From contig NC_015921.1 in NCBI RefSeq assembly GCF_000222305.1, positions 806,001-870,000 of the forward strand: 64,000 nt of DNA, read 5' to 3'. The stretch comes from Borreliella bissettiae DN127 (GTDB lineage: Bacteria; Spirochaetota; Spirochaetia; Borreliales; Borreliaceae). The position numbers and the translations under genes were made by a program. Of this stretch, positions 54,200-61,621 are shown in pieces (positions within the stretch are counted from its first letter, which is position 1; each line of letters starts with the position of its first letter). The notes under the pieces were generated by a model, which saw nothing but the letters and a program-made list of their open reading frames with translations, searched no databases and was not told where the DNA came from.

Positions 54200-55115
54200 T
54201 TTTTTTTTAAAAAAAATATTAAGCAAGGTTAAAAACTTCGCAACTAGCATTAAGCATAAATTTGTTAGAGTTAAGGTGTATGCATTAGTAGGATCTGCTG
54301 GAACTGGCAAGAGCTTTAGATCGCATTTGGTAGCAGATAAATATTCAATACCTTTAATCATTGATGATGGGGTGTTAATTAAAAACATGAAAATTATTGC
54401 TGGAAGTTCTGCTAAGTTTGAAGATAATGTTTTTAGAGCAGTAAGGCGATCTGTATTTGAAGATGATGATCATTGCAGAGAAATGCTTGAAGTACTTGCA
54501 AGAGAAGAATTTAATAAAATATTAATATTAGGAACAAGTCTTAAAATGATAGATAAAATAATTTCAAGACTTTTGTTGCCAAATGTTTTTAAGATTATTT
54601 ACATAACAGATGTTTCAACCAGACAGGAAATAGAAAAAGCAAGAATTTCAAGGCAAATGGGGGAGCATGTTGTACCGGCAGCTGCTTTTGAAATAACGTC
54701 TATTAGACCCAATTTGCTATTAAATTCAATTAAAGTTTTTTTTAAAAGTGGATGGTTCTTTGCTAGGAAGAAAAATTATATTCGATCTGTTGTAAAGCCC
54801 CATTTTTATGAAGAAGGGGTTTTGTCTATTTCTAAGAGAGCTGTAAGGCAAATTATTGAACATTGTGTTTCTGAGTATGATAGAAATTATATTGTTTATG
54901 ATCTTAAAATCAAAAAAGATGGCAACAATTACCTTTTTAAGCTTTTTTTAAATATTCCTCTTGGAAATAACTTGCTTAATAATACAGAAATGCTTAGAAC
55001 TTATATTATTACGAACGTACTTAAGTATACAATAATTAATATATTATCTATTGATATAGTTATACATAAATTTTATGACAAAAAAGATTATTTAGAAGAG
55101 AGTTATGAAGGTTGA
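54168..55115 (+). CDS. P-loop ATPase with a C-terminal Asp23-like segment, unknown function
   Basis: About 315 residues. A basic N-terminal 35 residues, then YALVGSAGTGKSFRSHLVADKY (Walker A GSAGTGKS) and IPLIIDDGVLIKN. ILILGTSLKMIDKI and the segment IIYITDVSTRQEIEKARISRQMGEHVVPAAAFEIT follow; the latter looks like a sensor or arginine-finger region. The last 90 residues (GVLSISKRAVRQIIEHCVSEYDRNYIVYDLKIKKDGNNYLFKLFLNIPLG) resemble the Asp23/YloU fold by eye, an inference. ATG 54168 overlaps the pseudouridine synthase gene by 32 nt and the gene overlaps murC by 11 nt, so it is translated with both. Confidence 0.65.
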   Translation: MSMNFQNFSSDFFLKKILSKVKNFATSIKHKFVRVKVYALVGSAGTGKSFRSHLVADKYSIPLIIDDGVLIKNMKIIAGSSAKFEDNVFRAVRRSVFEDDDHCREMLEVLAREEFNKILILGTSLKMIDKIISRLLLPNVFKIIYITDVSTRQEIEKARISRQMGEHVVPAAAFEITSIRPNLLLNSIKVFFKSGWFFARKKNYIRSVVKPHFYEEGVLSISKRAVRQIIEHCVSEYDRNYIVYDLKIKKDGNNYLFKLFLNIPLGNNLLNNTEMLRTYIITNVLKYTIINILSIDIVIHKFYDKKDYLEESYEG

Positions 55116-56511
55116 TTTTGATAATTTGAATAATATTTTTTTTGTAGGGATTAAGGGTGCTGGGGTTTGTTCTCTGGCTTGTTTTTTAAATTCGAAAGGG
55201 TATTGTGTAGAAGGGGTAGATGTCTTTGATAAGTTTTATACTGATGAAATTTTAAAGAATAATAAAATATCTTATTATGAGAATATTTATGAATTTTCAT
55301 TAAAAGAGCTTGATAGGTCTTTTGATTTAATAGTATATTCTTCAGCCTACGATAAGGATAGTTTGCAAGTTTTACTTGAGGCAAAAGAATTAAATATGCC
55401 TATTTTATCTTATCCTGAGGCACTTGGCGAGCTTTCTAGAAAGTACTATAGCATTGGAATTGCAGGTTCTCATGGTAAAACGACCACTACGGCGTTTTTA
55501 GGTGTTCTTTTTAACAAATTAGGATTAAATCCCAATGTTATTGTGGGGTCAAGTGTTAAAGATTTTAAAGATAATTCTTCAATAGCAGGTATTAGTAATA
55601 TTTTTATTGTTGAGACTTGTGAGTATAAAAAACATTTTTTGAATTTTAGCCCCAATATGCTTATTTTAACCAATATTGACTATGAGCATGTTGATTTTTT
55701 TAAAAATTATGAGGCTCTTGAAGACGCTTTTTTACAGTATATTAATAATTTGAAGAAAAATGGGATATTAATAATTAATTCAGATGATAATAATTTGCTT
55801 AAAATCAAAAGGCAAATTAACAGAAAAGATATAAATATTTTTAGCTTTGGATCTAAAGATTTGTCTGATTTTCAAATAAGTAATATTGCAGTTAAGAGTG
55901 AATATTTTTGTTTTTCTTTTTTGGGTTTGTTAAACGTTGAGCTTAAGACTGTTTTATTTCATAATGTATTAAATTTTTCAGCAGCTCTTTTGGCTTTAAA
56001 TCTTTTTTTAGAAAGTAATGGAAAGTCAATTTTTGATTTTGAAGAAGCAGTAAAAAGAATTGCAAGAAATTATGGTGGTATAAAAAGAAGGGTTGAAGTT
56101 GTTAAAGAGAAAAATGGAGTGATTTACATGGACGATTATGCTCACCATCCCAGGGAAATTAAAAATACACTTTTTGGTATTAAAAATTTTTATAAGAACA
56201 AACGTATAATTTTGGATTTTATGCCCCATACATTTACAAGAACAAAAGAATTTTTTGCCGATTTTGTTGAAGTTCTAAGCGCTGCTGATATATTAATTTT
56301 GCATAATATATATCTTTCAAATAGGGAGAATTTTAATCCAGATGAACTTTCTGTTAAATTGTTTTTAAATATTAAAAAAATAAATAAAAATACTTATTTT
56401 TTTAAAGATGTTAAAGACTCTGTTGACTTTATAAAAAGTTTATTAATATCGGAAGACTTGTTTATTACAATGGGTGCTGGAAATAATTTTATTTTACATG
56501 ATTTTCTGTAA
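55105..56511 (+). CDS. murC: MurC, UDP-N-acetylmuramate-L-alanine ligase
   Basis: 468 residues. Adds the first amino acid to UDP-MurNAc. N-terminal FVGIKGAGVCSLACFLNSKGYCVEGVD binds UDP; the central GIAGSHGKTTTTAF (near 120) binds ATP; YMDDYAHHPREIKNTL belongs to the ligase C-terminal domain. Spirochete peptidoglycan contains ornithine and glycine as well, but that is set by later ligases. Overlaps the ATPase gene by 11 nt; yicC follows 10 nt after the stop. Confidence 0.96.
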   Translation: MKVDFDNLNNIFFVGIKGAGVCSLACFLNSKGYCVEGVDVFDKFYTDEILKNNKISYYENIYEFSLKELDRSFDLIVYSSAYDKDSLQVLLEAKELNMPILSYPEALGELSRKYYSIGIAGSHGKTTTTAFLGVLFNKLGLNPNVIVGSSVKDFKDNSSIAGISNIFIVETCEYKKHFLNFSPNMLILTNIDYEHVDFFKNYEALEDAFLQYINNLKKNGILIINSDDNNLLKIKRQINRKDINIFSFGSKDLSDFQISNIAVKSEYFCFSFLGLLNVELKTVLFHNVLNFSAALLALNLFLESNGKSIFDFEEAVKRIARNYGGIKRRVEVVKEKNGVIYMDDYAHHPREIKNTLFGIKNFYKNKRIILDFMPHTFTRTKEFFADFVEVLSAADILILHNIYLSNRENFNPDELSVKLFLNIKKINKNTYFFKDVKDSVDFIKSLLISEDLFITMGAGNNFILHDFL

Positions 56512-56521
56512 GGGTATTATA

Positions 56522-57388
56522 GTGAAAAGTATGACAGGATTTTTTTATTTGGAAAAAATAATTGGTAACTATATGTTTAGTGTTAATTTGAAATCTTATA
56601 ACGGAAAGTTTTTAGAATTTAAATTTAGGTTACCAGAAATTTTTTCTGGCTATGATCTTGATATAAGAAATTTGATTTCAAAATATATTAGCAGGGGCAA
56701 TGTTTTTTTAAATGTAGGATATAAAGAATTGGTTCCTCGTGTGAATTTTACAGTTAATCCTAATTATATTGAGGCTATTTCTAGACTTAGAGATTCTTTG
56801 GCGCATACCAATCTTAATATTAAAAACGAACTAAGTTTAGGTGATTTTTTATCATTAAAGGGCGCTTTGATAATTGATGAGGATAGTGAGCATCAAGAGG
56901 AGATTTATGGGTTGTTTAAAGGTGTTCTAGAGGAAACCTTATCCCATTATAATAATGGAAGAAGTTTTGAAGGAGAAAATACTAAATCGGATATCGTGTC
57001 AACTCTTGCACTAATAGAGCGAGACCTTAAAATTGTTAAAGATGCTTGCAGCGACATAAATGTCAGATTATTTGCAAGCATTAAAGAAAATATTTCTAAA
57101 TTAATGGATGAATTTAGAGATTTGAGTATTGCAGAAGAGGCCGCTAAAATGGCAATTCGTTTGGACATTAATGAAGAGATTATTCGTTTAGATTCTCACA
57201 TAGAAGCTTTTTATAAAAATCTTGAATATGAGATATGCGGCAAAGTTCTTGAATTTATTTCTCAAGAAATGCACAGAGAAATAACAACTATGAGTAATAA
57301 GGCAGTTGATCTTGATATTAAAAATTTGATTTTGAATATGAAGTTAAATTTAGAAAAAATAAAAGAGCAAATAAGGAATGTTGAATGA
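56522..57388 (+). CDS. yicC: YicC-family endoribonuclease
   Basis: About 288 residues. I start it at GTG 56522, because AAGGG is 7 nt upstream and the product then begins VKSMTGFFYLEK, the conserved (M)IRSMTGF start. LKSYNGKFLEFKFRLPEIFSGYDLDIRNLISKYISRGNVFLNV and the DUF1732 C-terminus (LDINEEIIRLDSHIEAFYK...CGKVLEFISQEMHREITTMSNKAVD) are full family signatures. E. coli YicC is a Mn-dependent RNase. It overlaps cmk by 4 nt. Confidence 0.92.
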   Translation: MKSMTGFFYLEKIIGNYMFSVNLKSYNGKFLEFKFRLPEIFSGYDLDIRNLISKYISRGNVFLNVGYKELVPRVNFTVNPNYIEAISRLRDSLAHTNLNIKNELSLGDFLSLKGALIIDEDSEHQEEIYGLFKGVLEETLSHYNNGRSFEGENTKSDIVSTLALIERDLKIVKDACSDINVRLFASIKENISKLMDEFRDLSIAEEAAKMAIRLDINEEIIRLDSHIEAFYKNLEYEICGKVLEFISQEMHREITTMSNKAVDLDIKNLILNMKLNLEKIKEQIRNVE

Positions 57389-57927
57389 AAATAGCACTTT
57401 CTGGTAAGAGTGGTTGTGGTAATACTACTGTAAGTGGTATGATTGCCAAACATTACGGTCTTGAGTTTATTAATTATACTTTTCATGATATTGCAAGAGA
57501 GCATAATATCCCTTTTTCAGAGTTTTATGAAAAAGAGATAATAGGAAGAGATGATTATTATTGGGATAGATATCTTGATAATAGATTGTCTGTGCTTTCT
57601 AAAAAAAATAATACGGTGCTTGCTTCTCGTCTTGCTATTTGGATTTCTAAGAGTGCTGATTTAAAAATATATCTTTATGCTAAAATGGAAGTTAGAGCTG
57701 AAAGAATAATGACTAGAGAGGGGGGCATGTATTCTGATGTTTTAAGCACTACTTTTAGTAGAGATGAAAATGATAAAAAAAGATATTTAGCTATTTACAA
57801 TATAGATATTGATGATTATTCTTCAGAGACCGATTTGGTGATTGATGTTACAAATATTAATCCAAATGAAGCTTTTGAATTAATTAGAGATGAAATTGAT
57901 AAAAGAAATTTGAAAAAAATTAGCTAA
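57385..57927 (+). CDS. cmk: Cytidylate kinase-like protein with altered P-loop
   Basis: 180 residues, cytidylate kinase type 2 (archaeal-like) family. The expected P-loop reads GKSGCGNTT, so the Walker Lys is replaced by Asn13; Lys8 is in the loop instead. The lid region RAERIMTREGGMYSDVLSTTFSRDENDKKRY and the final strand DLVIDVTN follow. If active it would phosphorylate CMP/dCMP. ATG overlaps the yicC stop by 4 nt. rpoZ starts 35 nt on with its own AAGGAG site. The substitution is also found in relatives as I recall them, so function may be retained. Confidence 0.75.
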   Translation: MKIALSGKSGCGNTTVSGMIAKHYGLEFINYTFHDIAREHNIPFSEFYEKEIIGRDDYYWDRYLDNRLSVLSKKNNTVLASRLAIWISKSADLKIYLYAKMEVRAERIMTREGGMYSDVLSTTFSRDENDKKRYLAIYNIDIDDYSSETDLVIDVTNINPNEAFELIRDEIDKRNLKKIS

Positions 57928-57962
57928 ACTTATTTGATATGTTTATTTTATAAGGAGATTAA

Positions 57963-58163
57963 ATGACTAAAGTGCCTTTAAAAAAAATACAAGATTTTGA
58001 TGGAAATTTTTATGAACTTGTTGTTGCAACTATAATGCGCACAGAGCAAATCATAGACAATATTTCTTTAGCAGAACATGCTACTTTTGATGATAAAATA
58101 TTAGGGCAAGCTTTTAATGACGTTTTGACTGGTAAATTTAGCTATTCAATTGAAGGAAGATAG
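57963..58163 (+). CDS. rpoZ: RNA polymerase omega subunit
   Basis: 66 residues, similar in size to omega. The motif [17 protein letters not shown] corresponds to the R(Y)xLVxxAxxRAxQI region that clamps the beta-prime C-terminus; [15 protein letters not shown] corresponds to the later helix. TAAGGAG is 7 nt before ATG 57963. It overlaps miaA by 14 nt. The small size makes the call less certain than for large proteins, but position before miaA is also consistent. Confidence 0.82.
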   Translation: MTKVPLKKIQDFDGNFYELVVATIMRTEQIIDNISLAEHATFDDKILGQAFNDVLTGKFSYSIEGR

Positions 58164-59070
58164 AATAGTTTTTATTTTTGGCCCTACAGCTGTGGGCAAA
58201 AGCAATATTTTATTTCATTTTCCAAAAAATAGAGCAGAAATTATTAATGTTGACTCTATTCAGGTGTATAAAGAGTTTAATATAGCCTCTTCAAAGCCAA
58301 GTAAAAATTTAATGAAACATATAAAGCACCATTTAGTAGATTTTTTAGATCCCCAAAAGGAGTATACTATTGGAATTTTTTACGAACAGGCTTTAAAAAT
58401 AGTAAAAGAAATAAGACAGAAAAAAAAAATTCCCATATTTGTAGGAGGTACCGCTTTTTATTTTAAGCATTTAAAGGACGGATTTCCTTTAACACCTTTG
58501 GTTACTTCTGAAGTAAGAATTTATGTAAACAATCTTTTAACTCTTAAGGGCAAATCTTATCTTTTAAAAGAGTTGAAAAATGTAGATCCCATTAGATTTA
58601 ATATGTTAAATAAGAATGATATTTATCGCATTAAAAGATCGCTTGAGGTTTACTATCAAACGGGAATTCCTATTAGCCAATTTCAAAAAAAACAAAATAG
58701 CGAGTTTAAAAATATTGTGATTATAGGCCTTAATAGATCTTTTGAAGATTTAAAGACTAGAATATCAACAAGAATTAATGAAATGCTCAATATTGGATTG
58801 CTTTCCGAGATTAAGGGTTTATTTAGTAAGGGTTACAATGAAAATACTCCAGCTTTTAAAGGGATAGGCTATAATGAGTTTTTGTTATGGAAAAGTAGAC
58901 CTTGGTATGATTTAAATGATATAATAAGTTTAATAAACAAAAATTCGTTTTTATATGCAAAAAGGCAAATGACCTTTTTTGCCAAAATTTCTGATGTTTT
59001 ATGGCTTCATCCAGAGGATGATTTAGATAACATTTTGAATTTAATTTTTAAAGTTGATAAGGAGATTTAG
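58150..59070 (+). CDS. miaA: MiaA, tRNA dimethylallyltransferase
   Basis: 306 residues. Adds a dimethylallyl group to A37 of tRNAs reading UNN codons. P-loop GPTAVGKS at residues 11-18, [20 protein letters not shown] and [14 protein letters not shown] are diagnostic; the C-terminus has YAKRQMTFF. The TTG start at 58150 lies 14 nt inside rpoZ, with no Shine-Dalgarno sequence before it and an AAGGAAG just after it, so initiation is probably by coupling to rpoZ. Its 3' end carries the AAGGAG for the tiny gene that follows. Confidence 0.94.
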   Translation: MKEDRIVFIFGPTAVGKSNILFHFPKNRAEIINVDSIQVYKEFNIASSKPSKNLMKHIKHHLVDFLDPQKEYTIGIFYEQALKIVKEIRQKKKIPIFVGGTAFYFKHLKDGFPLTPLVTSEVRIYVNNLLTLKGKSYLLKELKNVDPIRFNMLNKNDIYRIKRSLEVYYQTGIPISQFQKKQNSEFKNIVIIGLNRSFEDLKTRISTRINEMLNIGLLSEIKGLFSKGYNENTPAFKGIGYNEFLLWKSRPWYDLNDIISLINKNSFLYAKRQMTFFAKISDVLWLHPEDDLDNILNLIFKVDKEI

Positions 59071-59073
59071 GGA

Positions 59074-59166
59074 GTGCCTTGCGGAAGAAAAAGAAAATTA
59101 AAAAAAATTTCTACCCATAAAAGGAAGAAGAAAAGAAGAAAGAATAGACATAAGAAAAAAAAATAA
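59074..59166 (+). CDS. Tiny basic ribosomal protein, mS38/COX24-like (bS22)
   Basis: A 30-codon gene, too short for standard ORF lists. GTG at 59074 is preceded by AAGGAG (59059-59064) at 9-nt spacing, and it starts 3 nt after the miaA stop. The product begins M-P-C-G-R-K-R-K-L-K-K-I-S and continues T-H-K-R-K-K-K-R-R-K-N-R-H-K-K-K-K; 20 of 30 residues are Lys, Arg or His. The pattern GRKRKxKKISTHKxxKxxRKNRHKK is the COX24/AURKAIP1 (mS38) motif, found as a small bacterial 30S protein near the decoding centre (bS22 in mycobacteria). A cryo-EM structure of the B. burgdorferi ribosome reported, as I recall, unannotated bS22 and bL38; this locus is a strong candidate for bS22. Confidence 0.85.
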   Translation: MPCGRKRKLKKISTHKRKKKRRKNRHKKKK

Positions 59167-59175
59167 ATAATTTAT

Positions 59176-59206
59176 TACATAGATCGGACTTTTGTCCGGT
59201 TATGTA
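59176..59206. terminator. Bidirectional hairpin between convergent genes
   Basis: TACATA (59176-59181) pairs with TATGTA (59201-59206) and CGGAC (59185-59189) with GTCCG (59194-59198), with a TTTT loop and a small internal bulge. It lies between the tiny plus-strand gene and the lipoprotein gene ending at 59213. On the minus strand it is followed by a T-rich run (complement of the Lys codons), so it best serves the lipoprotein gene. Confidence 0.7.
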
Positions 59207-59212
59207 GTGGAA

Positions 59213-59584
59213 CTATTTAGAATGTTCAATTATTATATTGTTGACTATATTTATGTCTTTGCTAAAGATGTATCTTTTAGTTCCCTTGTAATTGACTAGG
59301 ATCCAATTTCCTTCAATTCCATAGCGTTCTGTTTTTTCTAGTGTTTTTTCAATTTTTACGACTTCATCTTTCCTGAGTAGAACCGCGTAATCATAATCTA
59401 ATTCGCTATTTTTCTTAGTGCTTTTGCTAAGAAAAGCATAATCTTTTATTATTATGCCCATTTTATTGCTAAAGCCCAGAATGCTACTTTTGGGCAAATT
59501 TAATTTTTGAATGAGAGGAATTTTGTTATTGTTATTACAGGCTAATAGAATTAAGGATATTAAATATAATATTTTTGTATTCAT
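59213..59584 (-). CDS. Small lipoprotein with SH3-like domain
   Basis: 123 residues. Lipobox LLAC with Cys16 after a short Lys-containing leader and hydrophobic run, then Asn-rich spacer (NNNNK) usual for Borrelia lipoproteins. The region VVKIEKTLEKTERYGIEGNWILVNYKGTKRYIFSKDI resembles a bacterial SH3 domain. Possibly a wall- or protein-binding lipoprotein; no function known. It is divergent from the gene at 59665 across an 80-bp gap and ends at a hairpin. Confidence 0.72.
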   Translation of the reverse strand: MNTKILYLISLILLACNNNNKIPLIQKLNLPKSSILGFSNKMGIIIKDYAFLSKSTKKNSELDYDYAVLLRKDEVVKIEKTLEKTERYGIEGNWILVNYKGTKRYIFSKDINIVNNIIIEHSK

Positions 59585-59619
59585 AATTTCCTTGATTTTT
59601 TATATACTATTTTAGTGTG

Positions 59620-59637
59620 TTACTATAATAATATAGT
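59620..59637. promoter_or_regulatory. Inverted repeat around a -10 box in the divergent gap
   Basis: TACTATA (59620-59626) and TATAGTA (59631-59637) form a 7-bp palindrome over TATAAT (59623-59628), which could be the -10 of the plus-strand gene at 59665. A larger repeat ATACTAT ... ATAGTAT is nested around it. No good -35 box is visible. Confidence 0.35.
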
Positions 59638-59664
59638 ATTTTTTAGAATTTTTAAGGATTGTTA

Positions 59665-60210
59665 ATGAAGAAATATCTTTTTTTTATTTTATTTCTCATC
59701 TCTTCTAATAATTTAATTTTTTCTTATCCACTTTCTTTTGGTGGAGGGGTTTCTTATCAATTTACTAATTATACTGATAAAACAGGCGCCACTAAATTTG
59801 CTCCAAATTTTACTAGAGCAGATCATGGGATTAATTTGAATTTATTTTTTGATGCAAATTATGCACTTTTTGAAATGTCTTACAAAGAGGCTTTTGTTGA
59901 TACTCACAATGGTAGATATTTCTCACTTGGGCTTTATGGAACATATCCGATGGTTTTCAAAGAGCAGGTTAGAATGCTTTTCCCATTGATTGGATTTAAA
60001 TACGCTTTTGATTTGAGCCCTAATAATTTTAATCTCTTTTTTTTAAGCATGGGGCTTGCTGCTGATCTTTTTATTCCCGATCTTGAGGGTTTATACATTA
60101 GGCCTTTGTTTATGCTTTCTATATCTCCATTTTCTAATAATAAAAATTTTTCTGGGTTAACAACTGAAATTATGCTTGGATTTAATATCGGTTGGAGATT
60201 TTTCAATTAG
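59665..60210 (+). CDS. Candidate outer-membrane beta-barrel protein
   Basis: 181 residues from ATG 59665, with AAGGA 6 nt upstream. Signal peptide KKYLFFILFLISSNNLIFSY, then alternating hydrophobic strands with many aromatic residues (PLSFGGGVSYQFTNY, HGINLNLFFDANYALFEMSYKEAF, YFSLGLYGTYPMVF, LFPLIGFKYAFDLS, FNLFFLSMGLAADLFIPDLEGLYIRPLFMLSIS, LTTEIMLGFNIGWRFF). This fits an eight-strand barrel such as an OmpW/OmpX-type or a periplasmic beta protein; it does not end in the usual aromatic residue (last is Asn). Its last 8 nt overlap the convergent gene. Confidence 0.6.
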   Translation: MKKYLFFILFLISSNNLIFSYPLSFGGGVSYQFTNYTDKTGATKFAPNFTRADHGINLNLFFDANYALFEMSYKEAFVDTHNGRYFSLGLYGTYPMVFKEQVRMLFPLIGFKYAFDLSPNNFNLFFLSMGLAADLFIPDLEGLYIRPLFMLSISPFSNNKNFSGLTTEIMLGFNIGWRFFN

Positions 60211-60985
60211 GAAGTTTTATTCCTAAATGAAATGGGACAGATCTTTCCTGTCCAAAGATGTTTGCAGTGAAATTTAATTTGTAAGGAGCGTTATTTGATT
60301 TTACAACAAGAGTGCTTGAGCCTCCCCCATCTAGATTAATGGCGTTAGTCATGCCATAGCTTAATGCAAAATCAATGGCTTCATTAAGAGAGGCCCCTTT
60401 GCTATTATTGACACCCCTTCCTTCTATTGTAGCAAGAAATAAATACTTATTATTTTTATCAGTTCCTATTATTGTTCTTGGGTGCTTTGTTTCTTTGAAA
60501 TTTTTTTTATACTTTCCGTTTTTAATTAAAACAAAAAATCCACTAAATCCATAATCGCAGTTTTCTATTTCATCTTCTTTGGGATTTAATATGATTTTAT
60601 TGTGTTTTATTACAATCTCTCCGTAGTTGTTTATTTGTTTTGAAATCATTTTTTTATTATATATATATAGTCCTTTTGGGAAAAACATGTTTTTTTTAAC
60701 TTCATATGGACTTGTGTTGATTGCAATGTCAACATTGTTGAAAATTAAGAAATGGCTTGTTGTTTGGCCTTTAAAGTAGTAATTGTTTATCTTTTTGTCG
60801 TAAATAGGTTTTGATATGGTGAATTTTAGATCTTTATTTTCAATTTTCACTAAAACATAATTACTGTTTATGAAATAATCTCTAATAATTTTGTATTTGG
60901 CTTGTTTATTGCTTGATTTGGACAGCATTAGCCCCGAGAAAATGCTTAAAATCAATACCAGTAGTGTTAATATTTTTTTATTCAT
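60203..60985 (-). CDS. NAGPA-domain (phosphodiester glycosidase) exported protein
   Basis: 260 residues with a signal or anchor helix (about residues 5-22). The domain has the phosphodiester glycosidase family (NAGPA, DUF2233) motifs: the RTIIGTDKNNKYLFLATIEGRGVNNSKGASLNEAIDFALSYG stretch and the catalytic-region NAINLDGGGSSTLVVKS. Family members remove N-acetylglucosamine-1-phosphodiesters or are linked to exopolysaccharide. Its substrate in Borrelia is unknown. Convergent with the barrel gene (8-nt overlap) and overlapping the TPR-like gene upstream by 8 nt. Confidence 0.78.
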   Translation of the reverse strand: MNKKILTLLVLILSIFSGLMLSKSSNKQAKYKIIRDYFINSNYVLVKIENKDLKFTISKPIYDKKINNYYFKGQTTSHFLIFNNVDIAINTSPYEVKKNMFFPKGLYIYNKKMISKQINNYGEIVIKHNKIILNPKEDEIENCDYGFSGFFVLIKNGKYKKNFKETKHPRTIIGTDKNNKYLFLATIEGRGVNNSKGASLNEAIDFALSYGMTNAINLDGGGSSTLVVKSNNAPYKLNFTANIFGQERSVPFHLGIKLPN

Positions 60986-61493
60986 TTCTTTTTATTTTAT
61001 AAGAATAAATGCTTTTGGGATAGTTTGTTAGTATGAGGTTTTTAATTTTAGTTGCTAATTTTTCGTTTTTGAATTTTATAAGGCTAAATATTTGATAAAT
61101 TATTTTGACATCTATATTTTTTTCGTTATTTAATATTTTTTTAATTTCTTCTTCATTAATATTATCTTCATTTATTCTTAATTTTAGCGAAATGATTTCG
61201 TTTTTTATTTTTTGATTTTTGATCTTTTTTTGGTTTATTTTTTTTAAAAAATTATTAGCCTCTTTATATTTTTTTATTTTTAGATAGTATTTTGTAATTA
61301 GCAGATAATATTGTTCTAAGTCAAAATTTTTAATTTTATTTATTGTTTCTAATTCTTTTGATAGGTTATTAGTTAAATCATAAAGCATATGTAGCTTTAT
61401 TAAATTTTCTATATTTTCTTTATTATTACTCTTTAATTCAAAAGGAGAAATTACTAAAAATAATAAAACAAAAAAAAATGATAGCCAGTTCAT
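60978..61493 (-). CDS. Exported TPR-like helical protein
   Basis: 171 residues, signal peptide (LSFFFVLLFLVISPFELKS) followed by helical repeats of Lys/Asn/Ile character (LYDLTNNLSKELETINKIKNFDLEQYYLLITKYYLKIKKYKEANNFLKKI). The pattern suggests two or three TPR-like units. Overlaps the NAGPA gene downstream by 8 nt, so the two are probably co-made. No function known. Confidence 0.6.
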   Translation of the reverse strand: MNWLSFFFVLLFLVISPFELKSNNKENIENLIKLHMLYDLTNNLSKELETINKIKNFDLEQYYLLITKYYLKIKKYKEANNFLKKINQKKIKNQKIKNEIISLKLRINEDNINEEEIKKILNNEKNIDVKIIYQIFSLIKFKNEKLATKIKNLILTNYPKSIYSYKIKRNE

Positions 61494-61621
61494 AATTTAT
61501 TATAAACTTTGTTTTAAGAATAATGAAAATAATTTGAAATTGTGTAAGCATTGAATCTAACTTTGAAGAATGTTTGATTTATTATCTTTTCTATTATAAA
61601 AAGGCTTTCAAAGTTTAGTTT

